Assembly (NCBI GenBank): GCA_046496815.1
Contig: JAWOGN010000302.1
Coordinates: 1 to 13,058, forward strand
Direction: 5' to 3'
DNA: 13,058 bases
DNA from: JAWOGN01 sp046496815
GTDB taxonomy: Bacteria > Desulfobacterota > DSM-4660 > Desulfatiglandales > Desulfatiglandaceae
Shown: positions 6,994-13,058 of the stretch, in pieces
Layout of the letters: each line of letters opens with the position of its first letter
How positions within the stretch are numbered: the first letter of the stretch is position 1
Notes under the pieces: generated by a model
Database searches by the model: none
What the model was told of the DNA's origin: nothing
Seen by the model: only the letters and a program-made list of their open reading frames with translations
Program-made: the position numbers and the translations under genes

Positions 6994-7874
6994 TAGCGTA
7001 TATTGGGTCTAAACAGACCACTGGGCCTGAAAATGAGGATCGCGAAGAACACGATCCAGACAAATAAAGGTCTCAGCCCGACCAGACTGTCGGGCAGATA
7101 CGCGACGAAAAGTGTTTCCCCGACGCCGAGGATGAAGCCGGCAATGATCGCCCCAAACACATTGCCGATACCGCCGAGCACCGATGCAATAAACGCATTG
7201 ACCACCAGCAGAACCCCCATACTGCATTGCGCGGAGCCGAATTTAATCCCCCAGAAAAGTGCCGCCACGCCCGCCAGAAAGGACGAGACTATGAAGGTAA
7301 TGACAATGACTTTCTCGGTATTAACGCCCATGGTGGCTGCGATTTCCGGATCATACGACATGGCACGCATGGCGGCACCGGTTTTGGTGTATTTTACAAA
7401 ATAGAGCAGCAGCGCGCCGATGACCACGGTGATGAGAAGGATGATGATCGTTTTTTTGAACAAAATCAGATCGCCGATCAGAATCACACCCTTCAGGTAT
7501 TTTGGAACCGGAAATTGTTTCAGTTTGTCTGTGAAGAGCATAATGAACAGGGTTCGGATACCGAAGGAGGCCGCCAGGGATGTGATGAAAAGGGTAATCA
7601 TGCCCGCCCCTCTGAGGGGTCTGAAGGCGATCCGTTCGATAAAAAGTCCAATGCCGATAGAGCCCACAACCGCAGCCAGACAGCCCACCCAGAACGGCAA
7701 TTCCCAGATTACCAAGGTCAAAAAGGCGGCCATGGCCCCGACCATCATCACTTCCCCGTGGGCGAAATTGACCAGTCCGATGATACCGAAGGTTAAGGTG
7801 TAGCCGGCAGCCATCATTGCATTCAGGCTGCCCCAGCCCAAAGAATTGATCAACTGCTGCAACAGGTAGTTCAA
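6993..7874 (-). CDS. livH: branched-chain amino acid-type ABC transporter permease, LivH family (TTG start)
   Basis: 293 residues, polytopic inner-membrane protein. Diagnostic motifs are LTFGIIGLVNFAHGEVMMVG (about 27-46), the EAA-like loop AMSYDPEIAATMGVNTEKV, VVNAFIASVLGGIGNVFGAI, and FRPSGLF at the C-terminus. The start appears to be TTG at 7872-7874: AGGAG lies six bases upstream, and the encoded MNYLLQQLINSL matches normal LivH N-termini. The nearby ATG (7877-7879) reads only ATG GCT TGA and so cannot be the start. The gene lies 21 bases after livF and overlaps livM by one base. It pairs with LivM to form the membrane channel. Confidence 0.9.
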   Translation of the reverse strand: MNYLLQQLINSLGWGSLNAMMAAGYTLTFGIIGLVNFAHGEVMMVGAMAAFLTLVIWELPFWVGCLAAVVGSIGIGLFIERIAFRPLRGAGMITLFITSLAASFGIRTLFIMLFTDKLKQFPVPKYLKGVILIGDLILFKKTIIILLITVVIGALLLYFVKYTKTGAAMRAMSYDPEIAATMGVNTEKVIVITFIVSSFLAGVAALFWGIKFGSAQCSMGVLLVVNAFIASVLGGIGNVFGAIIAGFILGVGETLFVAYLPDSLVGLRPLFVWIVFFAILIFRPSGLFRPNIR

Positions 7875-7880
7875 GCCATG

Positions 7881-7885
7881 CTCCT
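7881..7885 (-). promoter_or_regulatory. ribosome binding site supporting the TTG start of livH
   Basis: AGGAG on the minus strand, six bases upstream of TTG 7874. A three-codon mini-ORF (ATG GCT TGA) begins one base after it, overlapping the TTG. This could lower or couple initiation. Confidence 0.55.
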
Positions 7886-7895
7886 ATTCGCGCAT

Positions 7896-8618
7896 TTAGT
7901 CAAAACCCAGATAGATGTCGGCGATCTGTGGATCCTCAAGCAATTGCTTTGCGTTTCCTTCGTGAACAATACGGCCGTTGTCCAGCACCAACGCGTAATG
8001 AGAGATCTCAAGCGCCATATTGGCATTTTGCTCGACCAGAAAAATTGAAACACCGGTCTGATTGATTTGAAGCAGCGTCTCGGCAATTCGTTGGACCACA
8101 ACCGGCGCGAGTCCCAGCGAAGGCTCGTCCAACAGCAGTAAATGGGGGCTGGATATCAGTGCCCGGGCGATGGCGAGCATTTGCTGCTCTCCGCCGCTCA
8201 GCGTTTCCGCTTCTTGGGCGTTTCGCTCCTTCAGTCGAGGGAAAAGGGTGTACATCCAGTTCAGATTGTCCTGGAAGGATTGCTTGCTTGTGAGACGGTA
8301 TGCACCCACAACCAGGTTTTCGTACACGGTGAGGTTGCCGAATATCCGGCGTCCTTCGGGGCTGTAACCGACCCCCATTGAAGCGATTTGATGCGGCGGC
8401 AAACCGGAGATGTCCCGGCCTATATAGCGGAGGCGACCGCTTTGAGGCCTGATCTGCCCGGTAATTGTCCGAAGAATCGTACTCTTGCCGACGCCGTTGG
8501 AGCCGAGCAGGGTGACGATTTCTCCCCGGCCGACATGAAGACTAATATCCCTGACAATGATCTTTTTGCCGTAGCCGGAAGCAAGGCGTATCAACTGAAG
8601 CAATGGATCACTGTTCAT
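7896..8618 (-). CDS. livF: ABC transporter ATP-binding protein, LivF family
   Basis: 240 residues, standard LivF size. Walker A is GSNGVGKST (39-47), the ABC signature LSGGEQQ is at 140-146, and Walker B LLLLDEP (160-166) contains D164 and E165. The switch position reads LVEQN, with Gln in place of the usual His, which is normal for LivF proteins. The C-terminal part with the IYLGFD end is also family-typical. It is the second ATPase of the importer and works with LivG. ATG 8616-8618 overlaps the livG stop in an ATGA arrangement, so the two are translationally coupled. Confidence 0.92.
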   Translation of the reverse strand: MNSDPLLQLIRLASGYGKKIIVRDISLHVGRGEIVTLLGSNGVGKSTILRTITGQIRPQSGRLRYIGRDISGLPPHQIASMGVGYSPEGRRIFGNLTVYENLVVGAYRLTSKQSFQDNLNWMYTLFPRLKERNAQEAETLSGGEQQMLAIARALISSPHLLLLDEPSLGLAPVVVQRIAETLLQINQTGVSIFLVEQNANMALEISHYALVLDNGRIVHEGNAKQLLEDPQIADIYLGFD

Positions 8619-9433
8619 AGGATGTTCTTTCCCAGATACGCCTTTATAACATTTTGGTTGGTACGGATTTGTTCGCCGTTTCCCTCAGCAATCAGCAAAC
8701 CGTTGCTTATGACCGCAATCGAGTCACACACTTTCATGATCACCTTCATGTCATGTTCCACAAGTATGATGCTGATATGAAATTCTTCCCTGAGTCTTTG
8801 GATTATATCTATCAACTCGTTTTTCTCAGAATGCGTCAATCCCGCCATTGGTTCGTCCAAAAGCAAAACTTTCGGATTCAGGCATAACGTCCCGGCAATG
8901 CTGACCTTTCGCTGAAATCCGTAAGGGAGTTCGTTGCCGATTTCATCTTTCAAATGATCGACGCCGAGTTTTGTCAAGAAATGGATGGCCTTTTCCTCCA
9001 AAGCCTTCTCTTGCTTCCTGTAACGCTTGGTTCGGAAAATTGCATCGAGCGTGTTGTATTCGTATGCAAGAAAAAAAGTGGTCATCATGGTTTCCATAAC
9101 GGATTTGCCTTCGAGCAGCTTGACGGTTTGAAACGTGCGGGCAAGACCTTTGTTCACAATTACATGGGGGCGTTTACCGGTTATATCTTCTCCGTCCATG
9201 AAAATCCGGCCGCTGTTTGGCTTGTAGAGCCCTGAAATCAAGTTAAACACCGTGCTCTTGCCCGCTCCATTGGGACCGATCAGCCCCTTCAATTCTCTTC
9301 GGTGCAATGTCAGCCCAAAATTGGATACTGCCCGGAGACCGCCGAAATTTCTGGTCAGCGCTTCCAGGCGAAGTATCTCTTTGTTGTCAGCGTGGTTTAG
9401 CGCCCTTTCCGTCAATACCCTCCTCCATTTCAC
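8615..9433 (-). CDS. livG: ABC transporter ATP-binding protein, LivG family (start uncertain)
   Basis: 272 residues if started at GTG 9431-9433. Walker A is GPNGAGKST (53-61), the signature is LPYGFQRK (169-176, versus the more common LSYGQQR), Walker B LLLDEP (190-195) has D193 and E194, and the switch histidine is H227 in LVEHDM. The insertion after FQTVKLLEGKSVMETMM is typical of LivG. The start is ambiguous. GTG 9433 has no good SD, whereas AGGAGG lies inside the first codons, three bases before an in-frame TTG at 9413-9415, which would give 266 residues. Homology begins only around KEILRLEAL. The gene is separated from the binding-protein gene by 181 bases with a strong hairpin. Confidence 0.9.
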   Translation of the reverse strand: MKWRRVLTERALNHADNKEILRLEALTRNFGGLRAVSNFGLTLHRRELKGLIGPNGAGKSTVFNLISGLYKPNSGRIFMDGEDITGKRPHVIVNKGLARTFQTVKLLEGKSVMETMMTTFFLAYEYNTLDAIFRTKRYRKQEKALEEKAIHFLTKLGVDHLKDEIGNELPYGFQRKVSIAGTLCLNPKVLLLDEPMAGLTHSEKNELIDIIQRLREEFHISIILVEHDMKVIMKVCDSIAVISNGLLIAEGNGEQIRTNQNVIKAYLGKNIL

Positions 9434-9560
9434 GATGGTTCCGAAGGAAACCGTTGTCTCATTGGAAATGTCTTGTGTCTATTGGGGCTGCAGACCAGCG
9501 AGCGCTTGCAAGACGATATTTTTCAGGGTGGTGACCGCAGCCTCGAAGTTGTTTGGTTTC

Positions 9561-9580
9561 GGCGCGCCCTTCGGCGCGCC
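9561..9580 (-). other. intercistronic GC hairpin between the binding-protein gene and livG
   Basis: Two copies of the 8-base palindrome GGCGCGCC (9561-9568 and 9573-9580) flank a 4-base spacer and form a perfect 8-bp all-GC stem. On the transcript the downstream bases read GAAACCAAAC, so there is no U-tract. This argues for an mRNA-stabilising or partial-attenuation hairpin, common after abundant binding-protein genes, rather than a full terminator. Confidence 0.7.
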
Positions 9581-9614
9581 GGTCCCCGTCTTCCGTGAGA
9601 AGTTGAGAATGGGT

Positions 9615-10859
9615 CTACTTGAACGGCAGCGTGTTGATACCCGCCGGTGTGAAGCTTTCGTAGGTCTGAAAGTCATGGAAGTCACGGTTTCCTCCCTTGA
9701 CCACTTTCCAGACTTGACCTTTTCTCGGCCAACCTTCTTTAGTGAATCCGAATGGTTGGGTCGTCATCTTGAATTGAACCGTCCAGAGGGCATCGCGCGC
9801 AGCCAGCCGCTTTTCCGCCAGGCCGGCCTTGTCCCACCAGTCTGCGCCTTTGTCGTTGATTACCGCCGAGATGGCTTCGGCCATGATCATCAGCGCATCA
9901 TAGCCCATTGTGCCGAAAGCGCCCGGATCCTCCTTGTACTTCTTCTTATATTCCACAACGAATTTCCGGGCCATTTCGGGCAGGCCCGGCTGATCCGGGT
10001 GAAAGTGTGTGGAAAAGACCATGCCCTCAACGGATTCCCCGCCGACATCGGTAAGGGCGGTGGTGTCCACCCCATCCGTACCGATCAGCGGCAAGTCAAT
10101 CCCCAGATCGCGAGCCTGTTTGGCAATGGTTGGGGCGTCCTGAGGCCAGGTGGGCAGGATAATCGCCTGAATACCGAGCGTCTTGGACCTCGCTTTTAAC
10201 TTGGTCAACTGTGCGGCGTAGTCGGTGTCGCCGGTCTGATAGCTCAAAACCAAGGGAACCGGATCGTCTTTTTTTGTGAAAAACTTGGCATAGTAAATAA
10301 AATATTCGGTGAGCTTGGTTCCGTATGCGCTGGCGACATCCTTGAAGATGGCGAAGGTGTTAAAACCCAGCTTTTCATTGACATACTTGGCCACCGCGCG
10401 GCCCTGATCGTTGTCCGGACCGGGTGCCATGAACATGAAGTCACTGATGAGTGGAATTGTCGGCGTCGTGCCCCCGATGTCGGCGTATGGCGTTTTGGCC
10501 TTTGCAAAGACCTCCCCGGCCGCCGTGGCGAATGAAATGTCATTGCCGCCGATCCCGCAGATCACCTTTTCATCTCCCAGCAGTCGGTGCGCCTTGGTTG
10601 CGAACATGGCAGGATCGGACCCGCCGTCAAAGATCACGATCTTGACCGGATAGCCACCGATACCACCATGGGAGTTGAGAAGGGATTCGGCCACTTCTAT
10701 GGTGTGCTGGTTTTCGATACCCATCTCGGCCGCCTCGCCGGTCAATTCTACGATGGCGCCGATTTTAATCGGTTCCTTGGCGAGCGCCGTAGGGATGAAT
10801 ACAAGCATAAGGGCCAAACTCAGTACCATCTGTCCGGAAGTTTGCAGCAGTTTGTTCAT
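9615..10859 (-). CDS. periplasmic substrate-binding protein of a LivK-type ABC transporter
   Basis: 414 residues from ATG 10857-10859, chosen because AAAGGAG lies just upstream and a clean signal peptide follows (residues 1-27, ending PTALA before KEPIKIG). The mature part begins PIKIGAIVELTGEAAEMG, the standard opening of type 1 periplasmic binding proteins (Leu/Ile/Val-binding family). Further family segments are GGIGGYPVKIVIFDGGSDP, GTTPTIP and FAIFKDVASAYG. The ligand pocket cannot be deduced. The family binds amino acids, amides, urea and aromatic acids. The gene lies 46 bases after the ligase gene and is followed by the GC hairpin. That arrangement usually raises the amount of binding protein over the transporter subunits. 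Confidence 0.92.
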   Translation of the reverse strand: MNKLLQTSGQMVLSLALMLVFIPTALAKEPIKIGAIVELTGEAAEMGIENQHTIEVAESLLNSHGGIGGYPVKIVIFDGGSDPAMFATKAHRLLGDEKVICGIGGNDISFATAAGEVFAKAKTPYADIGGTTPTIPLISDFMFMAPGPDNDQGRAVAKYVNEKLGFNTFAIFKDVASAYGTKLTEYFIYYAKFFTKKDDPVPLVLSYQTGDTDYAAQLTKLKARSKTLGIQAIILPTWPQDAPTIAKQARDLGIDLPLIGTDGVDTTALTDVGGESVEGMVFSTHFHPDQPGLPEMARKFVVEYKKKYKEDPGAFGTMGYDALMIMAEAISAVINDKGADWWDKAGLAEKRLAARDALWTVQFKMTTQPFGFTKEGWPRKGQVWKVVKGGNRDFHDFQTYESFTPAGINTLPFK

Positions 10860-10905
10860 CGTTTTTTCTCCTTTCTTTGACTTGGGGTTAATAGCACATG
10901 TATTC

Positions 10906-12246
10906 CTAGAAAGCCTCCGCATAGGTTTCAACCTCCCATGCAGAGACCTGATGGATATATTCACTCCATGCAAAACGTTTCAGGGTGAGATATTCCTCAA
11001 CGAAGACACGGCCCAGCACTTCAGTGAAAAGCGCGTCTCCATGCAACGCTTCGACGGCTTGTCCCAGTGTTTCAGGAAGCCTTTCAATCCCACGCGCTTG
11101 TTTCTCCTCTGCCGGCATATCATGGGGATCCATGTTGACGGATGCGCCCGGATCAATCCGGTGTTTGATGCCGTCCATGCCGGCCGCCAACGTCGCCAGA
11201 ATTGCCAGGTAGGGGTTGCAAGCCCCGTCAGCCGGCTTAAACTCAATGTGAGAGGTTTTTTCCTCGAGGCCTTTCATTCCGGTGATGACTCGAACAGCCG
11301 CCTCCCGGTTGTCGAATCCCCAGCACGTGTAGGCCGATGCCCAGTTATGCGGCACCAGCCGCTTGTATGAATTGACTGTCGAGGCCGTGAAAGCGCACAG
11401 GGCCTGAATGTGCTTCAGTATCCCGCCGATGAAGTGGTGAGCTATTTCAGAAAGCCCCTTTTGGGCTGAGCCGTCAAAGAAGCGGTTTTTGCCGTCCTTC
11501 CACAAGCTAAAGTGAATGTGGGCGCCGCTGCCCGCAAGTTTTTGGAAGGGCTTGGGCATAAAGGAAGCAACAAGACCGTACTCTTGAGCGACACCCCGGC
11601 ACGTCTCGCGGAAGATGACCTGATTGTCGGCGGTTTGAAGCGCATCTCCATATTTGTAAACGATTTCAACCTGGCCTTTCCCATACTCGGGATAGTATTT
11701 CTCCACAATGAATCCCTGAGCCTTTAGGGCACGTACGATGTCCAAGACGACATCATGTTGTTGATTCATTCCTTTGGTGGCGAAACACAGGCTGTCGTCA
11801 AATGGAATCAGGTTACCGGCTTCGTCCCGTTTCAACAGATAAAATTCATTTTCGATGGCAGCTCGCACCTCAAAATCCATACCGGACAAAAACTCCTTGA
11901 GCAACGATCGGGCGCAGAGGCCGGTAGGTTCGTGATCGCGCTTCCCGACGAAATCACAGATCATCATGGCCGAATTGGAGGCATACGGCAAAATCTTGAA
12001 GGTCTCCGTATCCGGGAGACCCATAACCTCTCCGACACATCCGAAGCGCGTTCCGGGCGGGAGGTCGTCGAGCACACTGAAAAACGGCATGGCGATCGCA
12101 AATGGATGGCCCAATGCCAAGTCTGCTTCCAGTTCGTCGGCGGTTGTGGTATAGCCCCGAATAACGCCGTCGTTGTCAATGTAAACAAAACGAATCAGTT
12201 CTATCTTTTGCGCTTTTACCTGTTTTACAATTTCTTCCCTTGTCAT
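10906..12246 (-). CDS. glutamine synthetase-fold ligase, possibly gamma-glutamyl-amide synthetase
   Basis: 446 residues, normal for type I GS-fold enzymes. Metal and nucleotide landmarks are present: IENEFYL with E132 and E134, YYPEYGKGQVEIV with E187 and E194, GSGAHIHFSLW with H243 and H245, NSYKRLVP with R296, NREAAVRV with R314 and R319, and IEFKPADGACNPYLA with E335. Several points differ from ammonia-type GS. The region that normally carries the DGSS aspartate loop reads PFFSVLDDLPPGTRFG. The usual VPGYEAP is VPHNWAS. The usual Arg after the metal glutamate (IELR or IEVR) is Lys337. There is no adenylylation-type Tyr motif that I can identify. Such changes are seen in PuuA- and GlnA3/4-like enzymes that ligate glutamate to amines. 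It is the first gene of the operon. ATG 12244-12246 follows GGAGAAG. Ammonia assimilation is not excluded. Confidence 0.88.
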   Translation of the reverse strand: MTREEIVKQVKAQKIELIRFVYIDNDGVIRGYTTTADELEADLALGHPFAIAMPFFSVLDDLPPGTRFGCVGEVMGLPDTETFKILPYASNSAMMICDFVGKRDHEPTGLCARSLLKEFLSGMDFEVRAAIENEFYLLKRDEAGNLIPFDDSLCFATKGMNQQHDVVLDIVRALKAQGFIVEKYYPEYGKGQVEIVYKYGDALQTADNQVIFRETCRGVAQEYGLVASFMPKPFQKLAGSGAHIHFSLWKDGKNRFFDGSAQKGLSEIAHHFIGGILKHIQALCAFTASTVNSYKRLVPHNWASAYTCWGFDNREAAVRVITGMKGLEEKTSHIEFKPADGACNPYLAILATLAAGMDGIKHRIDPGASVNMDPHDMPAEEKQARGIERLPETLGQAVEALHGDALFTEVLGRVFVEEYLTLKRFAWSEYIHQVSAWEVETYAEAF

Positions 12247-12456
12247 ACTTCTTCTCCGTCTGAAATTTCATGTGAAGGGAAACTTTTTAGCAGCTTTTAA
12301 CTCAATTGAGATATATAAGGTCATTGATAATATTGGATATGTTAAAAGATACCTTTGATAATTTTCGAAAACCTCATACCTTAGTTCTGCCTTTTTCACT
12401 GGCCTACAGGAAAATCAAGGTAGCATAGTAACAGACCCCATCTAAAGTAAAAAATC

Positions 12457-12490
12457 AGCCTCGAATGCGCAACCGATCGGGGCTTTTCTT
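12457..12490. terminator. intrinsic terminator, apparently bidirectional
   Basis: AGCCTCGA (12457-12464) pairs with TCGGGGCT (12477-12484) in an 8-bp stem with one G-U pair and a 12-base loop. The plus strand continues TTTTCTTT. On the minus strand the stem is followed by GATTTTTTAC. Both directions therefore have U-tracts. No gene ends here on either strand. Confidence 0.65.
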
Positions 12491-12540
12491 TGCCTAAGCA
12501 TTTGAACACAATACACAACAATTCTACCTAATAAAAGTGT

Positions 12541-12570
12541 TTGACAGTAGTTTGAACGTTATGGTACACT
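12541..12570 (+). promoter_or_regulatory. sigma-70 promoter of the small HTH gene
   Basis: A perfect -35 TTGACA (12541-12546) is followed after 18 bases by TACACT (12565-12570), preceded by TG at 12562-12563 as in an extended -10 element. Transcription would start near 12577, leaving a leader of about 30 bases before ATG 12607. Confidence 0.7.
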
Positions 12571-12581
12571 ATTTTACAAGA

Positions 12582-12604
12582 TTAACCTCAAGATTGGGGA
12601 TTAA
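12582..12604 (+). promoter_or_regulatory. hairpin enclosing the ribosome binding site of the HTH gene
   Basis: TTAACCTCA (12582-12590) can pair with TGGGG (12595-12599) and TTAA (12601-12604), with one bulged A at 12600 and a 4-base AGAT loop. The presumed SD GGGG (12596-12599) is fully inside the stem, and the ATG starts two bases after it. The same inverted repeat could instead be a DNA operator just downstream of the start of transcription. Confidence 0.45.
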
Positions 12605-12606
12605 GA

Positions 12607-12831
12607 ATGAAAAAGAACAACAGGGAAATCAGGCTGCTCATTATTCAACACCATGATAGTCAAAGCAATTTCGCAAAAAAATTGGGATGCCACTATACCG
12701 CCGTCTCACATGTCATCAACGGGTATAGAAGGCTCCGCAGATTGGATGCCGAAAAATGGCGTAGGTTGCTGCACTGCGACATGAAAACACTGGCACCGAT
12801 AATGCGTTTAGAATATCGAGATAGAAGCTGA
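12607..12831 (+). CDS. small helix-turn-helix DNA-binding protein
   Basis: 74 residues, strongly basic. Residues 18-40 (DSQSNFAKKLGCHYTAVSHV, then INGYRRL) form a Cro/XRE-like helix-turn-helix: the N-terminal helix with AKKLG, a turn at GCH, then a recognition helix TAVSHVINGYRR. There is no effector domain, so it would act as a Cro-like repressor or accessory regulator, as in phage, plasmid and transposon control genes. It has its own promoter and sits divergent from the eight-gene operon. Whether it regulates that operon, itself, or only the genes to its right is not shown. The next ORF starts 23 bases downstream. Confidence 0.7.
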   Translation: MKKNNREIRLLIIQHHDSQSNFAKKLGCHYTAVSHVINGYRRLRRLDAEKWRRLLHCDMKTLAPIMRLEYRDRS

Positions 12832-12854
12832 AAGGGGATGTAGGCCACAAGATT

Positions 12855-13058
12855 ATGAAGCGTAAACCCCTAAAACCACAAATTAAACTAACCAAGCCCG
12901 GAAAAATGAAGCCCGTCCCCAGGGCCATCTATCTTACCTCGATGGCAGCTATCCAGAAAGCTGTCTCCCAAACTTTCAACCAGCTAAAGAAAGATCAGAT
13001 CTCGGCGAATAAGGCCAGAGCCCTTGGCTATCTACTGAATACGGCCATCAAGTGCTTC
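12855..13058 (+). CDS. small basic protein of unknown function, cut by the window edge
   Basis: From ATG 12855 the frame is open for 68 codons to the window end. The N-terminal 20 residues are very basic (Lys-, Pro- and Arg-rich: MKRKPLKPQIKLTKPGKMKP). A predicted helical segment follows, LTSMAAIQKAVSQTFNQLKK, and then a segment with SANKARALGYLLNTAIK. This helical pattern recalls small uncharacterised proteins next to HTH genes in phage-like or integrated elements, but I cannot name a family. No strong SD lies at normal distance (the nearest G-rich tract is about 15 bases away). An internal ATG at 12906 is an alternative. It is probably co-transcribed with the HTH gene. Confidence 0.45.
   Translation, partial: MKRKPLKPQIKLTKPGKMKPVPRAIYLTSMAAIQKAVSQTFNQLKKDQISANKARALGYLLNTAIKCF

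Larger units (their letters stand above)
12247..12606. other. AT-rich divergent regulatory region
   Basis: 360 bases between the ligase start and the HTH-gene start. It contains the ligase SD (about 12250-12260), direct repeats TTGATAAT at 12324-12331 and 12355-12362 (31 bases apart) and ATACCTT at 12349-12355 and 12376-12382, a terminator at 12457-12490, and the HTH-gene promoter at 12541-12570. No sure promoter for the minus-strand operon was identified, though the 12300-12360 stretch is AT-rich and a likely place for it. Confidence 0.55.

Noticed and set aside
7227..7796. 189-codon His/Asp/Gln-rich frame on the plus strand
   Set aside because: It is antisense to livH; the odd composition is the mirror of hydrophobic codons in a membrane protein gene.
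9252..10199. 315-codon open frame on the plus strand
   Set aside because: It runs antisense across the livG start, the intergenic hairpin and the 3' part of the binding-protein gene. It shows no domain or SD, and the sense genes are certain.
10860..10973. N-terminal extension of the binding-protein frame
   Set aside because: It would overlap the end of the ligase gene and precede the signal peptide. The SD and the signal peptide both favour ATG 10859.

Overview
The window is a chromosomal segment from a Gram-negative bacterium. The evidence is a periplasmic binding protein and a small secreted protein, both with Sec signal peptides, SD-led genes and moderate GC. The overall style resembles Desulfobacterota (former Deltaproteobacteria), but this is an impression and no marker gene proves it. 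No tRNA, rRNA, CRISPR array or insertion sequence was seen.

Left part (1-3770). The minus strand starts with what looks like a 5'-truncated fragment of a molybdopterin oxidoreductase C-terminal domain. Next to it lies a gene for a small secreted Gly/Tyr-rich protein (182-583). A fold-type I PLP aminotransferase or C-S lyase-like gene (896-2053, plus) faces an orphan coiled-coil gene (2457-3524, minus). The 403-base gap between them holds two hairpins, a plus-strand intrinsic terminator and a possible small RNA.

Centre (3771-12246). Eight minus-strand genes form a probable operon, in transcription order: a glutamine-synthetase-fold ligase, a branched-chain-amino-acid-type periplasmic binding protein, LivG-, LivF-, LivH- and LivM-type ABC transporter subunits, an isochorismatase-fold cysteine hydrolase, and a class III aminotransferase. 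Three junctions are tight (ATGA overlap livG/livF, 21-base gap livF/livH, TAATG overlap livH/livM). A strong GGCGCGCC hairpin separates the binding-protein gene from livG. The set looks like an uptake-and-catabolism module: import a small amine, amide or amino-acid-like solute, ligate it to glutamate or reassimilate its ammonia, hydrolyse a C-N bond, and transaminate. The substrate is unknown. The ligase differs from ammonia-type glutamine synthetases at recognisable positions, so gamma-glutamyl-amide formation is a realistic alternative to glutamine synthesis.

Right part (12247-13058). A 360-base AT-rich divergent region contains an apparently bidirectional terminator and short direct repeats. 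It leads to a small helix-turn-helix gene (12607-12831, plus) with a recognisable sigma-70 promoter and a hairpin covering its ribosome-binding site. A second small basic ORF follows and runs off the end of the window. This pair has the look of an accessory or phage-like element edge.
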